From: Undibacterium hunanense
GTDB lineage: Bacteria; Pseudomonadota; Gammaproteobacteria; Burkholderiales; Burkholderiaceae_D
Length of the DNA: 64,000 bases
NCBI RefSeq assembly: GCF_014284335.1
Contig: NZ_JACOGF010000011.1
Span: 124,001 to 188,000 of the forward strand
Direction of reading: 5' to 3'
In this document: piece after piece, positions 49,738-59,174 of the stretch
Layout: each line of letters starts with the position of its first letter
Numbering within the stretch: position 1 is the stretch's first letter
The notes under the pieces: generated by a model
Database searches by the model: none
The model's input: only the letters and a program-made list of their open reading frames with translations
What the model was told of the DNA's origin: nothing
Translations under genes and position numbers: made by a program

Positions 49738-50379
49738 ATGGCATGGAATCGTGATGAAATGGCTGCACGTGCAGCACAGGAATTGCAAGACGGTTTTTAC
49801 GTCAATCTGGGCATAGGCTTGCCGACTCTGGTCGCCAACCATGTACCAGAGGGCATGGAAGTCTGGTTGCAGTCCGAAAACGGCTTGCTGGGCATAGGCC
49901 CTTTCCCGACTGAAGAAGAAGTCGACCCCGACATGATCAATGCTGGCAAGCAGACAGTAACGACCTTGCCGGGTTCATCGATATTCAGCTCGGCTGATTC
50001 TTTCGCCATGATACGCGGCGGCAAGATCAATCTGGCCATCCTGGGGGCGATGCAGGTCAGTGAGCATGGCGACCTGGCCAACTGGATGATCCCGGGCAAA
50101 ATGGTCAAGGGCATGGGTGGTGCGATGGATCTGGTGGCTGGTGTGGGCCGCGTCGTGGTCTTGATGGAGCATGTTGCCAAGGGTGACGCTCACAAGATTT
50201 TGAAAGCCTGCAATCTGCCTTTGACCGGTGTCGCCGTAGTCAACCGCATTATCACCGACCTGGGTGTGATTGATGTAACGCCTGCCGGTTTGAAACTGGT
50301 AGAACTGGCGACGGGTGTCAGCAAAGAAGAAATCATTGCTAAAACCGAAGCCGCACTGGATGTCAGTGCCATAGCCTGA
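49738..50379 (+). CDS. scoB: 3-Oxoacid CoA-transferase, subunit B
   Basis: 213 residues. The catalytic Glu is in [13 protein letters not shown] (about residue 47), the hallmark of the beta subunit, followed by the family block [20 protein letters not shown] and the [14 protein letters not shown] loop. AGGAGA precedes the ATG, 19 bases after scoA. Ends in a strong terminator. Confidence 0.95.
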   Translation: MAWNRDEMAARAAQELQDGFYVNLGIGLPTLVANHVPEGMEVWLQSENGLLGIGPFPTEEEVDPDMINAGKQTVTTLPGSSIFSSADSFAMIRGGKINLAILGAMQVSEHGDLANWMIPGKMVKGMGGAMDLVAGVGRVVVLMEHVAKGDAHKILKACNLPLTGVAVVNRIITDLGVIDVTPAGLKLVELATGVSKEEIIAKTEAALDVSAIA

Positions 50380-50422
50380 ACCTGTGCCGGTGTCTGGTTG
50401 TAAAGGGCTACATTCCTGAAAC

Positions 50423-50457
50423 AAAAAGCCGATGTCAGACAACACATCGGCTTTTTG
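50423..50457. terminator. Bidirectional Rho-independent terminator after scoB
   Basis: AAAAAGCCGATGT pairs with ACATCGGCTTTTT; A- and T-tracts on both sides serve scoB and the convergent DUF3617 gene. Confidence 0.9.
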
Positions 50458-50497
50458 TTTGTGCACAGCGTTTGTGTGCAGCAACGGCTGTGAGCGT

Positions 50498-51022
50498 TTA
50501 TTTTTTCTGCGGCATGACAGGCGGTTTGACATCGCCACAATCACTGCCTACCCACTTGCCCGTAGTTTCCATATGCTGCGAAACCGGTTGGCCGTGGGAG
50601 ACTCCCTTGAAATCATAAACGGAAGTCAGACTGTCCGGTGTAAAGCTGCCTTTCACATTACCGGTGCCCTTCATTTCCGGCATGTCGCAGACGATTTCTG
50701 ATGAATAACTATTGCCTGAACGAGAAAAATTCTTGTTCTGGCATTGCTGTTCACGACCACCTGAAGGTGGTTTGTCCTGGTCCACCATTTCTTTGGTAAA
50801 GCAGACTTTGTGTACCATGGCACCATTTTGCATGTCAGGCATTTTTATACCCATCTGCTTCATTTTTTCCAGCTGTTCAGGCGGAATTTTAGGCATGGCT
50901 TTCATGGCATCTGATTTCATCGTCATTTCCCACAGGCCGGGTTTCATTTTGTCTGCAGCGAGGCAGCTACCGGTAGTGATGAGAAGGGCAGAAATGCCTG
51001 CCAGGCGTACAAAAACGTGCAT
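50498..51022 (-). CDS. DUF3617 domain exported protein
   Basis: 174 residues from the ATG at 51022, chosen because it begins a signal peptide (FVRLAGISALLITTGSCLAAD) and follows GGGAGC; longer in-frame starts are not family-like. The mature protein opens with KPGLWEMTMKSDAM, diagnostic of DUF3617, and has four to five cysteines (KVCFT, QQCQN, IVCDM, SDCGD) suggesting disulphides. Function unknown; the family is periplasmic and common in proteobacteria. Confidence 0.85.
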   Translation of the reverse strand: MHVFVRLAGISALLITTGSCLAADKMKPGLWEMTMKSDAMKAMPKIPPEQLEKMKQMGIKMPDMQNGAMVHKVCFTKEMVDQDKPPSGGREQQCQNKNFSRSGNSYSSEIVCDMPEMKGTGNVKGSFTPDSLTSVYDFKGVSHGQPVSQHMETTGKWVGSDCGDVKPPVMPQKK

Positions 51023-51146
51023 GAGGAGCTCCCGTTTTAAAAGTGTTATCGCACTATACATCTGAAAAAAGGGTGGAGAAAGCAAAAAAATACAGGCTGT
51101 CGCTTCTTTGCCCCTCCGCACACTGACCAGCTATCTGGCCGTGGAA

Positions 51147-51941
51147 TTATTGTGCAACCCAGCCGCCGTCCATATTCCAGGCAACGCCGCGTATCTGCTG
51201 GCCAGCTTCACTGCAGAAGAACACGGCCAGTGCCCCCAGTTGTTCTGGCGTGACAAATTCGCCGGAAGGTTGTTTTTCTGCAAGCAGGCGTTTTTTTGCC
51301 GTGTCATTGTCCACACCTTCTTTGGCTGCACGGTCATCCACCTGCTTTTGTACCAGGGGTGTCAATACCCAGCCAGGGCAGATGGCATTGCAGGTAATGC
51401 CGGTTTGTGCAGTTTCCAGTGCTGTTGTTTTGGTAAAGCCGATCAGGCCATGCTTGGCTGCCACGTACGCCGATTTTTGCGCTGATGCCACCAGCCCATG
51501 TACCGATGCCAGATTGATGATGCGACCCCAGTTTTTTTGCTTCATGTAAGGCAGCGCCAGGCGTGTGGTGTGAAAACTGGATGTCAGGTTGATGGCGATA
51601 ATGGCATCCCATTTTTCTACCGGGAAGTCTTCAATATTGGCTACATACTGGATGCCGGCATTATTGACCAGGATGTCCACACCACCGAATTTGCTGGCGG
51701 CAAACTGCATCATGGCTTCTATCTCACCAGCCTTGCTCATGTCGGCATTGTGATAGGCTGTCTGCACACCAAACTCGCTTTCGACCGCGGTTTGCAGGAC
51801 CTGGATTTCATTGATGTCGCCAAAACCGTTGAAAACAATATTTGCCCCTTCCGCTGCCAGTGAACGGGCTATGCCCAATCCTATGCCGGAAGTGGAACCG
51901 GTGACCAGAGCGGTTTTGGCTTTAAGTGACAATGCGTGCAT
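51147..51941 (-). CDS. bdhA: 3-Hydroxybutyrate dehydrogenase
   Basis: 264 residues. SDR enzyme oxidising D-3-hydroxybutyrate to acetoacetate with NAD. Motifs: TGSTSGIGLGIARSLA (about 15), NNAGIQYV (about 91), catalytic Ser in NLASVHGLVAS and YVAAKHG (about 157). The NGFGDINEI stretch and WNMDGGWVAQ end match type-I bdhA. AGGAG precedes the ATG. Together with scoAB it supplies acetoacetyl-CoA from PHB-derived hydroxybutyrate. Confidence 0.93.
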   Translation of the reverse strand: MHALSLKAKTALVTGSTSGIGLGIARSLAAEGANIVFNGFGDINEIQVLQTAVESEFGVQTAYHNADMSKAGEIEAMMQFAASKFGGVDILVNNAGIQYVANIEDFPVEKWDAIIAINLTSSFHTTRLALPYMKQKNWGRIINLASVHGLVASAQKSAYVAAKHGLIGFTKTTALETAQTGITCNAICPGWVLTPLVQKQVDDRAAKEGVDNDTAKKRLLAEKQPSGEFVTPEQLGALAVFFCSEAGQQIRGVAWNMDGGWVAQ

Positions 51942-52044
51942 GCGGACTCCTGAAGATTGAATAGGTGAAAGCGGATTAAAAATGGACAGGGCAATTGCAA
52001 AAAATCATCTTTGCTTATGATATATGACGTTGTAGTTGCGTTGC

Positions 52045-52070
52045 TATGGTGTTGTTATGGTGTTGTTATG
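52045..52070. repeat. Short tandem repeat TATGGTGTTGT
   Basis: Two complete units of TATGGTGTTGT followed by a partial unit, in the divergent promoter region between bdhA and the hydrolase. Possibly operator-like or replication slippage. Confidence 0.6.
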
Positions 52071-52217
52071 GCGCTGGTATGTGGTTGTTCTTGCTTGCTG
52101 CAAGCCGGATTTTGTTAAAAAAACATGGCTGAGCACAGTTAACAATGATTTTAAGCGTAACGAACGGTAAAATGAGCAGCATCTTCGATGTAAAAATACA
52201 GTTCACAGGGATAAATC

Positions 52218-53087
52218 ATGCAGGCAAGACGCAAATCAGTGCAATGTATCTCGCCTACCGGCTTGCACACCATGTCCTACAAAGAGTGGGGCGATCCGCA
52301 GAATTCCAGAGTATTAGTTTGCGTGCATGGCGTGACCCGTGTCGCCGATGACTTTGATTCCCTGGCAGCCGAGCTGTGCCAGCATTATCGGGTAGTGTGT
52401 CCGGACGTGGTCGGGCGTGGGTATTCCGGTCGCCTGCGCAACCCCATGCATTACCAGATTCCGCAATACGTCAGTGATATGGTGACCCTGCTGGCAAGAC
52501 TGGATGCGGAAACGGTGCACTGGTTTGGTACTTCCATGGGCGGCCTGATAGGCATGAGCCTGGCAAGTTTGCCGGATAATCCGGTCAGCAAACTGGTCCT
52601 GAACGACGTGGGGCCGGTGTTGAATCCTGAGGCACTTGCCAGGATAGGCGATTATATCGGGCAGGATGTGCGCTTTGCGACATTTGACGAAGCGCAAGCC
52701 TATATCAAGGCCATATCCATTTCGTTTGGCCCGCATACGCCAGAACAGTGGGAAAAACTGGCACGGGATGTGTTGCGTCAAAATGAACAGGGCCAATGGG
52801 TGCGACACTATGACCTTGGCCTGGCCCAGCCGATCAAGGCCAGCACGCCGGAAATGGCTGCTGTTGCCCAGACTATGCTGTGGGCAGCGTATGATGCAAT
52901 ACAATGTCCGACTTTGTTGGTGCGTGGTAGCGAATCCGATCTGTTGACAGCCGCGTCCGCGGCTGAAATGACACAGCGCGGCCCAAGGGCAAAGCTGGTG
53001 GAATTTCCAGGCGTAGGGCATGCACCGACGTTTGTGCAGCCGGATCAGATTGCCGTTGCAGTTGATTTTTTGTTGAACCAGGTTTGA
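52218..53087 (+). CDS. Alpha/beta hydrolase
   Basis: 289 residues of the alpha/beta-hydrolase fold. Oxyanion region CVHGVTRVADDF (about 35), nucleophile elbow GTSMGGLIG with Ser (about 108) and terminal His in GVGHAPTF (about 273). Asp is expected near SESDLLTA. Substrate cannot be told. The stop overlaps the start region of the RidA gene, so they are probably one operon with relA. Confidence 0.87.
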   Translation: MQARRKSVQCISPTGLHTMSYKEWGDPQNSRVLVCVHGVTRVADDFDSLAAELCQHYRVVCPDVVGRGYSGRLRNPMHYQIPQYVSDMVTLLARLDAETVHWFGTSMGGLIGMSLASLPDNPVSKLVLNDVGPVLNPEALARIGDYIGQDVRFATFDEAQAYIKAISISFGPHTPEQWEKLARDVLRQNEQGQWVRHYDLGLAQPIKASTPEMAAVAQTMLWAAYDAIQCPTLLVRGSESDLLTAASAAEMTQRGPRAKLVEFPGVGHAPTFVQPDQIAVAVDFLLNQV

Positions 53088-53095
53088 GTATAAAA

Positions 53096-53446
53096 ATGAG
53101 TATCCAGAGATTTCATGTAGGTCCGCGTTTGTCAGAAACGGCCATATTCAACCGTGTCGTCTATCTTGCCGGCCAGGTGCCGGACGACGCAACGCAGGGA
53201 ATAGAAGGCCAGACAGAACAGGTGCTGGCCCACGTAGACCGTTTGCTGGCTGAAGCCGGCAGCGACAAGACACGTATTTTGAGTTGCCAGATATTTTTGT
53301 CCGACATTACATTGATTACTGCCATGAATCAGGTGTGGGATGCATGGGTAGCCGCAGGTAATTCACCGCCACGTGCGACGGTGGAAGCCCGACTGGCAAA
53401 GCCTGAATGGCTGATTGAGATCGTCGTTACTGCAGCACAGAAATAA
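53096..53446 (+). CDS. RidA/YjgF family protein
   Basis: 116 residues from the ATG at 53096. The chorismate-mutase-like trimeric fold of RidA, which hydrolyses reactive enamines and imines. The conserved Arg lies in PPRATVEARLAKP (about 93), and QVPDDATQGIEGQTEQVLAH is typical. This subgroup (YoaB-like) often lacks proven deaminase activity. Five bases before relA. Confidence 0.88.
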   Translation: MSIQRFHVGPRLSETAIFNRVVYLAGQVPDDATQGIEGQTEQVLAHVDRLLAEAGSDKTRILSCQIFLSDITLITAMNQVWDAWVAAGNSPPRATVEARLAKPEWLIEIVVTAAQK

Positions 53447-53451
53447 TTCAT

Positions 53452-55689
53452 ATGGTATCAATTTCGACCACAGCTTCCGAAGCAGCATTGCTCGAAGGCT
53501 TGTCAGATACAGACGCAGAGCGGGTCATCGCTGCGCTGGAATATGTCACGCCCCTGTACGCAAATAAATGCGTGGTGACTGAGCAAAATGCCTTGCAATT
53601 TATCAGTGGCGTGGTAGCTACGCTGGCGATGCTGCGTACCGACGTTGATACCCGCATTGCCGCCATCCTGTTTGAATTGCCGGAACTGAATCCGATTGCG
53701 GCCGAGCAGATAGAAATCCGCTTCGGCAAGGAAATTGCCGATCTGGTCACGGGCATCCGTCGCCTGATGAAATTGCGTGAAGCTGCCCTGACACAGCGTG
53801 ATGTAGGGCGTGGCAAGGACGCCGCAGAAAAAGCCGCCACCCAGATGGAAACCCTGCGCAAGATGGTGCTGGCCATGGCCACTGACATGCGCGTAGTCCT
53901 GGTACGTCTGGCATCGCGCGTGACCACCCTGCGTTATTTTGCCGAATGCAAACGCGAAGATGGCGCTGCCCAGCAATACGCCAGCGAAACCATGGATTTG
54001 TATGCGCCGCTGGCGAATCGTCTCGGTGTCTGGCAATTGAAATGGGAACTGGAAGACCTGTCTTTCCGTTTTCTTGAGCCGCAGCAGTACAAACGTATTG
54101 CCAAAATGCTGGAAGAAAAGCGACTGGAGCGCGAAAGCTTTGTCGTCAATGCCATCGCCAGGCTGAACAAGGAGTTGCAGGCAACTGGCGTCAAGGCCGA
54201 AGTCACGGGACGCCCCAAGCATATTTACAGCATCTGGAAAAAGATGAAAGGCAAGTCCGTTGATTTTGACGAACTGTATGATGTCCGTGCTTTTCGTGTG
54301 ATCGTCGATGACATCAAGGATTGTTATACCGTTCTGGGTATCGTCCACAATGCCTGGACACCGATACCCAAAGAATTTGACGATTATATTTCGCGCCCCA
54401 AACCGAATGGCTACAAGTCCTTGCACACAGTCGTGGTAGTGGAAGATGGCCGGCCGCTGGAAGTGCAGATACGTACCCGCGAAATGCATCAGTTTGCCGA
54501 ATACGGCGTAGCTGCCCACTGGCGCTATAAGGAATCGGGCGGCTCGAATTTTTCTGCGCAGGAATATGATGAAAAAATTGCCTGGCTCCGGCAATTGCTG
54601 GCCTGGAAAACCGATGTCGCCGATGTCGTCGTCGAGCAGGAAGAGTTGCAGCGCGAATGGGTGGAAAAACTCAAGGCTGCCAGCCTGGATGACAGAATCT
54701 ATGTACTGACGCCGCAAGCCAGGGTCATCGAATTGCCATCCAATTCAACCCCGGTGGACTTTGCCTATCACCTGCATACGGATGTTGGACATCGCTGCCG
54801 TGGTGCGCGCGTCGACAATGTCATGGTGCCGCTGAATACACCTTTGAAAAATGGCCAGACGGTAGAAATCATTACCCTGAAAGTTGGCTCGCCACAGACC
54901 GGTCCTTCGCGTGACTGGCTAACGTCCGAGTATTCTGCCAGCACGCGTACCCGCACCAAAATCCGTGCCTGGTTCAATACCATCGATCAGGAAGAAACCC
55001 TGTCTTCAGGCCGTGCGCTGGTTGAAAAAACCTTGCAGCGTGAAGGCAAGACTGCCGTCAATCTTGAAGAACTCGCACGCAAGCTGGGGTTTGCTGAAGT
55101 CAACGAACTGTTCCTGTCAGTCGGCAAGGATGAATTCAGTCTGCGCCAGATCGAGACTGTATTGCGTGAAAATGTCGCCGAGCATGAACCGGACGAAGTC
55201 AGTTTCACCAACAAGAGCCGTGCATCCAGCGTCACGCAGGGGGCCAAATCCGGTGTGTTGGTGGTTGGCACTGAAGGCTTGATGACGCAACTGGCGCGTT
55301 GCTGCAAGCCGGCGCCACCGGACGATATTGTTGGCTTTGTGACGCGCGGTAAAGGCATTTCCATTCATCGTCTGAGTTGCAAGAATTTCGCAGAAATGCG
55401 CAACAAGGCGCCCGAGCGGGTGATCCAGACCACCTGGGGTGAGCACGGCAAAGACACGGTATATCCCGTTGACATTTTCGTGCTGGCACAAGATCGCCAG
55501 GGTTTGTTGCGTGACATTTCTGAAGTATTTTCCCGTGAAAAAATCAATGTGATCGGCGTTAATACCCAAAGCGCCAAGTCACAGGCCAGGATGTCATTCA
55601 CGGTTGAAATTGGTGGCACCACGCAGTTGCAAAAAGCGCTGACGGTGTTGCATGAAGTCAGTGGTGTGCTGGAAGTGCGAAGGAATTAA
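53452..55689 (+). CDS. relA: GTP pyrophosphokinase RelA (monofunctional (p)ppGpp synthetase)
   Basis: 745 residues, full RelA length. The amino-terminal hydrolase domain is degenerate: the HDxxED site expected near residues 70-79 reads AAILFELPEL, so metal-binding His and Asp are lost. The synthetase domain (about 230-360) is intact, with the EFDDYI motif near 307 characteristic of Mg-dependent monofunctional RelA (RFKD in bifunctional SpoT/Rel) and PKPNGYKSLHT. TGS (about 425-485), a Cys-containing segment (RCCKPAPPDDIVGFVTRGKG) and an ACT domain (about 670-745) complete it. It makes ppGpp when ribosomes meet uncharged tRNA. A separate SpoT is expected elsewhere. Confidence 0.95.
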   Translation: MVSISTTASEAALLEGLSDTDAERVIAALEYVTPLYANKCVVTEQNALQFISGVVATLAMLRTDVDTRIAAILFELPELNPIAAEQIEIRFGKEIADLVTGIRRLMKLREAALTQRDVGRGKDAAEKAATQMETLRKMVLAMATDMRVVLVRLASRVTTLRYFAECKREDGAAQQYASETMDLYAPLANRLGVWQLKWELEDLSFRFLEPQQYKRIAKMLEEKRLERESFVVNAIARLNKELQATGVKAEVTGRPKHIYSIWKKMKGKSVDFDELYDVRAFRVIVDDIKDCYTVLGIVHNAWTPIPKEFDDYISRPKPNGYKSLHTVVVVEDGRPLEVQIRTREMHQFAEYGVAAHWRYKESGGSNFSAQEYDEKIAWLRQLLAWKTDVADVVVEQEELQREWVEKLKAASLDDRIYVLTPQARVIELPSNSTPVDFAYHLHTDVGHRCRGARVDNVMVPLNTPLKNGQTVEIITLKVGSPQTGPSRDWLTSEYSASTRTRTKIRAWFNTIDQEETLSSGRALVEKTLQREGKTAVNLEELARKLGFAEVNELFLSVGKDEFSLRQIETVLRENVAEHEPDEVSFTNKSRASSVTQGAKSGVLVVGTEGLMTQLARCCKPAPPDDIVGFVTRGKGISIHRLSCKNFAEMRNKAPERVIQTTWGEHGKDTVYPVDIFVLAQDRQGLLRDISEVFSREKINVIGVNTQSAKSQARMSFTVEIGGTTQLQKALTVLHEVSGVLEVRRN

Positions 55690-55738
55690 AGCATATGCTG
55701 GATGCTTCATTTACTGAAGTATCCAGCCTTGGTATCTG

Positions 55739-56671
55739 TTAATCCTGAAATTCTTCAGAGTCGGCCACTTCCGCCTGCAAGGTGATATGGTCAATTTTAT
55801 GTTTGCTCAGCAGCATCGCCTTGACGCTTTCCAGTATGCGTGGCCAGGCGCTCAGGTCTTCGATTTCCAGGTGGCCTATCAGGGCTGGGAAGCCGGGCGA
55901 CATTTCCCATACGTGCAGGTCATGCACGGACAGCACACCATTGATTTCTTCCAGGTCGGCACCAATTTGCACATAATCAATATTGTGTGGCACGCCTTCC
56001 ATCAGGAAGTGGTAAGACTCGCTCAATACCGACAGGGTAGATTTCAGGATCAGCAGCGAAACAAAAATCGACAGCAACGGATCAATCTGCATCCAGCCAG
56101 TCAGGTAGATTACCGCGCCGGACACGATGGCCGCTACCGACCCCAGCAAATCCCCCATGACATGCACCATGGCGGCCTTGGTGTTGACGCTTTCCTTGTC
56201 ATGTGACAATACCCAGGCAACGACGATATTGATCGCCAGGCCTATGCCTGCCACCATCATGACAGTGCCACCCTGTACTGTTTCTGGTGTCGAAAAGCGT
56301 TGTATCGCTTCTTTTGCGATCCAGATAATCACACCCAGCATGACCAGGCCATTAACAAAGGCCGCCAGCGCCTCAGCACGGCCAAAGCCAAAGGAATTTT
56401 TTGCCGTGGGCGGGCGTTTTGCAATGATCTGTGCCAGCAGTGCCAGGCCCAATGCCGCGGCATCTGTCACCATATGGCCGGCGTCGGATATCAGGGCCAG
56501 TGAATTCGATAGAAATCCAAAAGCCACTTCCACGCCGGCAAAGCTCAGGGTCAGGCCAAGTGCCCAGGCCAGGATCTTTTGGCTACGGTTTTCAAAATAA
56601 TGCCGGTGTTCGGCATCGCCACGGCGGTGATCGTGCAAATGCTCGCTTTTGGAATGGGCGTGATAGGGCAT
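55739..56671 (-). CDS. Cation diffusion facilitator (Zn/Co/Cd efflux) transporter
   Basis: 310 residues from the ATG at 56671; the frame is open further upstream into sequence with no family similarity. Six transmembrane helices. The two metal-site pairs HxxxD/DxxxD appear as ALISDAGHMVTDAAAL (helix II) and HVMGDLLGSVAAI (helix V). The amino end is His-rich (MPYHAHSKSEHLHDHRRGDAEHRHYF, summarised as nine His in 26 residues), typical of zinc exporters such as CzcD/ZitB. The cytoplasmic carboxy domain includes VHDLHVWEMSPG. Proton-coupled export is expected. Metal specificity is inferred. Confidence 0.92.
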   Translation of the reverse strand: MPYHAHSKSEHLHDHRRGDAEHRHYFENRSQKILAWALGLTLSFAGVEVAFGFLSNSLALISDAGHMVTDAAALGLALLAQIIAKRPPTAKNSFGFGRAEALAAFVNGLVMLGVIIWIAKEAIQRFSTPETVQGGTVMMVAGIGLAINIVVAWVLSHDKESVNTKAAMVHVMGDLLGSVAAIVSGAVIYLTGWMQIDPLLSIFVSLLILKSTLSVLSESYHFLMEGVPHNIDYVQIGADLEEINGVLSVHDLHVWEMSPGFPALIGHLEIEDLSAWPRILESVKAMLLSKHKIDHITLQAEVADSEEFQD

Positions 56672-56844
56672 ATCGATGATGGCTTGCTGGATGGATACAG
56701 GAATATTGAATATGCCATAGTGTAGCCGAATGCGGGTATTTGGGTGCCCTGGAAATAAGCCTGGCGGCCTGGCTTGTATAGCTTGTTGCAGACCCAATTT
56801 CCGGCCTGCTTTTCAAGTGCGGCAAATTTTTTAGGGCAGGGGAC

Positions 56845-56874
56845 TAGCAATTTCCCGAAAGTCTCTGCTATACT
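56845..56874 (+). promoter_or_regulatory. Promoter of tRNA-Val
   Basis: TATACT at 56869-56874 lies 12 bases before the tRNA; TAGCAA at 56845-56850 with an 18-base spacer is a poor -35. Strong tRNA promoters often have weak -35 elements. Confidence 0.5.
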
Positions 56875-56885
56875 CTCGTTTCTTT

Positions 56886-56962
56886 AGGCGCGTAGCTCAG
56901 CTGGTTAGAGCACTACCTTGACATGGTAGGGGTCGTTGGTTCGAGTCCAATCGTGCCTACCA
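56886..56962 (+). tRNA. tRNA-Val (anticodon GAC)
   Basis: 77 bases. Acceptor stem AGGCGCG/CGTGCCT (one G-T pair), D-arm with AGCTCAGCTGGTTAGAGC, anticodon stem ACTACC/GGTAG-type with loop TTGACAT (anticodon GAC), T-arm GTTCGAGTCC and encoded CCA. It reads GUC and GUU codons. Confidence 0.96.
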
Positions 56963-57018
56963 AAGATTTTAAAATTATTAAAACATTATAGTTAAGAGCG
57001 AGAAAGGCATCCCTGGTT

Positions 57019-57063
57019 ATGACACCGCGAACTACCACGAAACTGGTTTGGGAGCGACTCTAG
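57019..57063 (+). CDS. Candidate thrS leader peptide, Thr-rich
   Basis: A 14-codon ORF, MTPRTTTKLVWERL, with four Thr of which three are consecutive (ACT ACC ACG), ending in TAG at 57061. AGAAAGG lies 11 bases upstream. It is followed by a strong terminator (57094-57123) and then thrS. The arrangement resembles amino-acid attenuators. A clear antiterminator pairing was not found, so regulation is a hypothesis; the terminator could simply end the tRNA-Val transcript. Confidence 0.4.
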   Translation: MTPRTTTKLVWERL

Positions 57064-57093
57064 TCGAGGATACTTTTCGTTTGAAACAAACTG

Positions 57094-57123
57094 AAAAAGC
57101 ACGGCTAGCCGTGCTTTTTTTTC
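57094..57123 (+). terminator. Rho-independent terminator between tRNA-Val and thrS
   Basis: AAAAAGCACGGCT pairs with AGCCGTGCTTTTT, a perfect palindromic stem with eight T after it. Ends the tRNA-Val transcript or acts as attenuator for thrS. Confidence 0.88.
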
Positions 57124-57198
57124 GTCTGCGTTTTTTAGACTCATCCTTTATCTCAATAATCTCAATTATTTTTGTATTTTTCCGCTTTGGAGAGTGAC

Positions 57199-59106
57199 AT
57201 GGTTTCAGTAAAACTTCCTGATGGTTCGCAACGACAATTCGATGCGCCGGTAACGGTGGCACAAGTTGCTGCCAGCATCGGTGCTGGCCTGGCAAAAGCT
57301 GCTCTGGCTGGGCGCGTCAATGGCAAGCTGGTCGATACCTCGCATCTGATTGATGCTGATGCGGATCTGGCCATCGTCACCGACAAGGATGCGGATGGTC
57401 TGGAGGTGATACGTCACTCTACTGCTCACTTGCTGGCCTATGCCGTCAAGGAATTGTATCCAGATGCGCAAGTCACTATCGGTCCTGTCATTGAAAACGG
57501 TTTTTACTATGACTTTTCTTACAAGCGCCCATTTACACCAGATGATCTGGTGGCGATAGAAAAGAAAATGGCTGAACTGGCGAAAAAAGACGAGCCAGTC
57601 ACACGCAAAGTGCTGCCGCGCGATGAGGCGGTTGCCTACTTCAAGTCCATAGGCGAAGCCTATAAGGCCGAGATCATCGAATCTATTCCCGCTGATCAGG
57701 ATGTGTCGCTATATACAGAAGGCAATTTCACTGACTTGTGCCGTGGTCCGCACGTGCCATCGACTGGCAAGCTGAAAGTATTCAAGCTCATGAAGCTGGC
57801 TGGTGCCTACTGGCGCGGCGACTCCAAAAACGAGATGCTGCAACGTGTCTACGGTACTGCTTTTGCCAAGAAGGAAGATCAGGAAGCCTATCTGCACATG
57901 CTGGAAGAGGCTGAAAAACGTGATCACCGCAAGCTGGGTAAGGCGCTGGATTTGTTCCACTTCCAGGATGAGGCGCCTGGTCTGGTGTTCTGGCATGCCA
58001 AGGGCTGGACTATCTGGCAACAGGTGGAGCAATACATGCGCAAGGTGTATCAGGACTGTGGTTATCAAGAGGTTAAAGGTCCGCAAATTCTGGATAAAAG
58101 CCTGTGGGGTAAGACTGGTCACTGGGATAACTATAAAGACAATATGTTTGTCACTGAATCCGAGAACCGTGAATATGCCTTGAAGCCGATGAACTGCCCC
58201 GGCCACGTGCAGATTTTCAATTCTGGCATGAAAAGCTATCGCGATCTGCCTTTGCGCTTTGGTGAATTTGGTCAATGTCACCGCAATGAGCCGTCTGGTG
58301 CCTTGCATGGCATCATGCGTGTGCGTGGCTTTACCCAGGATGATGGTCATATCTTCTGTACTGAAGAGCAAATCCAGGATGAGGTCATGGCTTTTCATCC
58401 GCAAGCGATGAAAGTGTATGAAGACTTTGGCTTTGAAAAAATCTTCATCAAGCTGGCCTTGCGCCCTGAGAACCGCATCGGCAGCGATGAAATCTGGGAT
58501 AAGGCAGAAGCTACCCTGCGTACTGCGCTGAGTTCTTGCGGCGTTGAGTGGGAAGAATTGCCGGGTGAGGGTGCTTTTTACGGTCCTAAGATTGAATATC
58601 ACCTGAAAGACAGCCTTGGTCGCCCATGGCAGGTTGGCACCATGCAGGTCGATTTCTTCATGCCGGGTCGCCTGGGTGCGGAATATGTTGCAGATGACAA
58701 CAGTCGTAAAGTGCCTATCATGTTGCATCGTGCGATTGTGGGCTCGATGGAGCGTTTCATCGGTATCTTGATAGAAAATCATGCTGCTGCCTTGCCATTG
58801 TGGCTGGCGCCGGTGCAGGTTTCCGTCCTGAATATCTCGGAATCGCAGGCTGAATATTCACAATCTGTTGCAGAAATCCTGAAGAAACAAGGGTTTAGAG
58901 TGAATACAGATTTGCGTAATGAGAAGATTACCTATAAAATACGCGAGCATTCCATTCAAAAACTGCCATATATCCTCGTGATAGGCGATAAAGAGAGGGA
59001 TGCCAATACAGTGGCTGTGCGTACGCGTGGCAATCTGGATCTGGGGGTAATGCCTCTGGACGCCTTTATAGCTCGTTTGAAAAACGAAGTTGAAACCAAG
59101 GTTTAA
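57199..59106 (+). CDS. thrS: Threonyl-tRNA synthetase
   Basis: 635 residues from the ATG at 57199 with GGAGAG six bases upstream (the open frame from 57172 is not needed). Class II enzyme: TGS domain (residues 1-62), editing domain tRNA_SAD ([20 protein letters not shown], from about 73), catalytic core with zinc-binding Cys in [12 protein letters not shown] (about 334), motif 2 [23 protein letters not shown] in parts ([13 protein letters not shown]), and anticodon domain from about 535. Joins Thr to tRNA-Thr and edits Ser. First of thrS-infC-rpmI-rplT-pheST. Possible Thr-leader control. Confidence 0.97.
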   Translation: MVSVKLPDGSQRQFDAPVTVAQVAASIGAGLAKAALAGRVNGKLVDTSHLIDADADLAIVTDKDADGLEVIRHSTAHLLAYAVKELYPDAQVTIGPVIENGFYYDFSYKRPFTPDDLVAIEKKMAELAKKDEPVTRKVLPRDEAVAYFKSIGEAYKAEIIESIPADQDVSLYTEGNFTDLCRGPHVPSTGKLKVFKLMKLAGAYWRGDSKNEMLQRVYGTAFAKKEDQEAYLHMLEEAEKRDHRKLGKALDLFHFQDEAPGLVFWHAKGWTIWQQVEQYMRKVYQDCGYQEVKGPQILDKSLWGKTGHWDNYKDNMFVTESENREYALKPMNCPGHVQIFNSGMKSYRDLPLRFGEFGQCHRNEPSGALHGIMRVRGFTQDDGHIFCTEEQIQDEVMAFHPQAMKVYEDFGFEKIFIKLALRPENRIGSDEIWDKAEATLRTALSSCGVEWEELPGEGAFYGPKIEYHLKDSLGRPWQVGTMQVDFFMPGRLGAEYVADDNSRKVPIMLHRAIVGSMERFIGILIENHAAALPLWLAPVQVSVLNISESQAEYSQSVAEILKKQGFRVNTDLRNEKITYKIREHSIQKLPYILVIGDKERDANTVAVRTRGNLDLGVMPLDAFIARLKNEVETKV

Positions 59107-59119
59107 CAGATTAGCAGCG

Positions 59120-59137
59120 ACCCTGTTTTAACAGGGT
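59120..59137 (+). other. Small hairpin in the thrS-infC gap
   Basis: ACCCTGT pairs with ACAGGGT around TTTA, 37 bases before the infC start. No U-run; may be an RNA-processing or translational structure. Confidence 0.45.
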
Positions 59138-59174
59138 TGCATAGCTTTTATTATTATTTTTGAAGGAAACTGCA

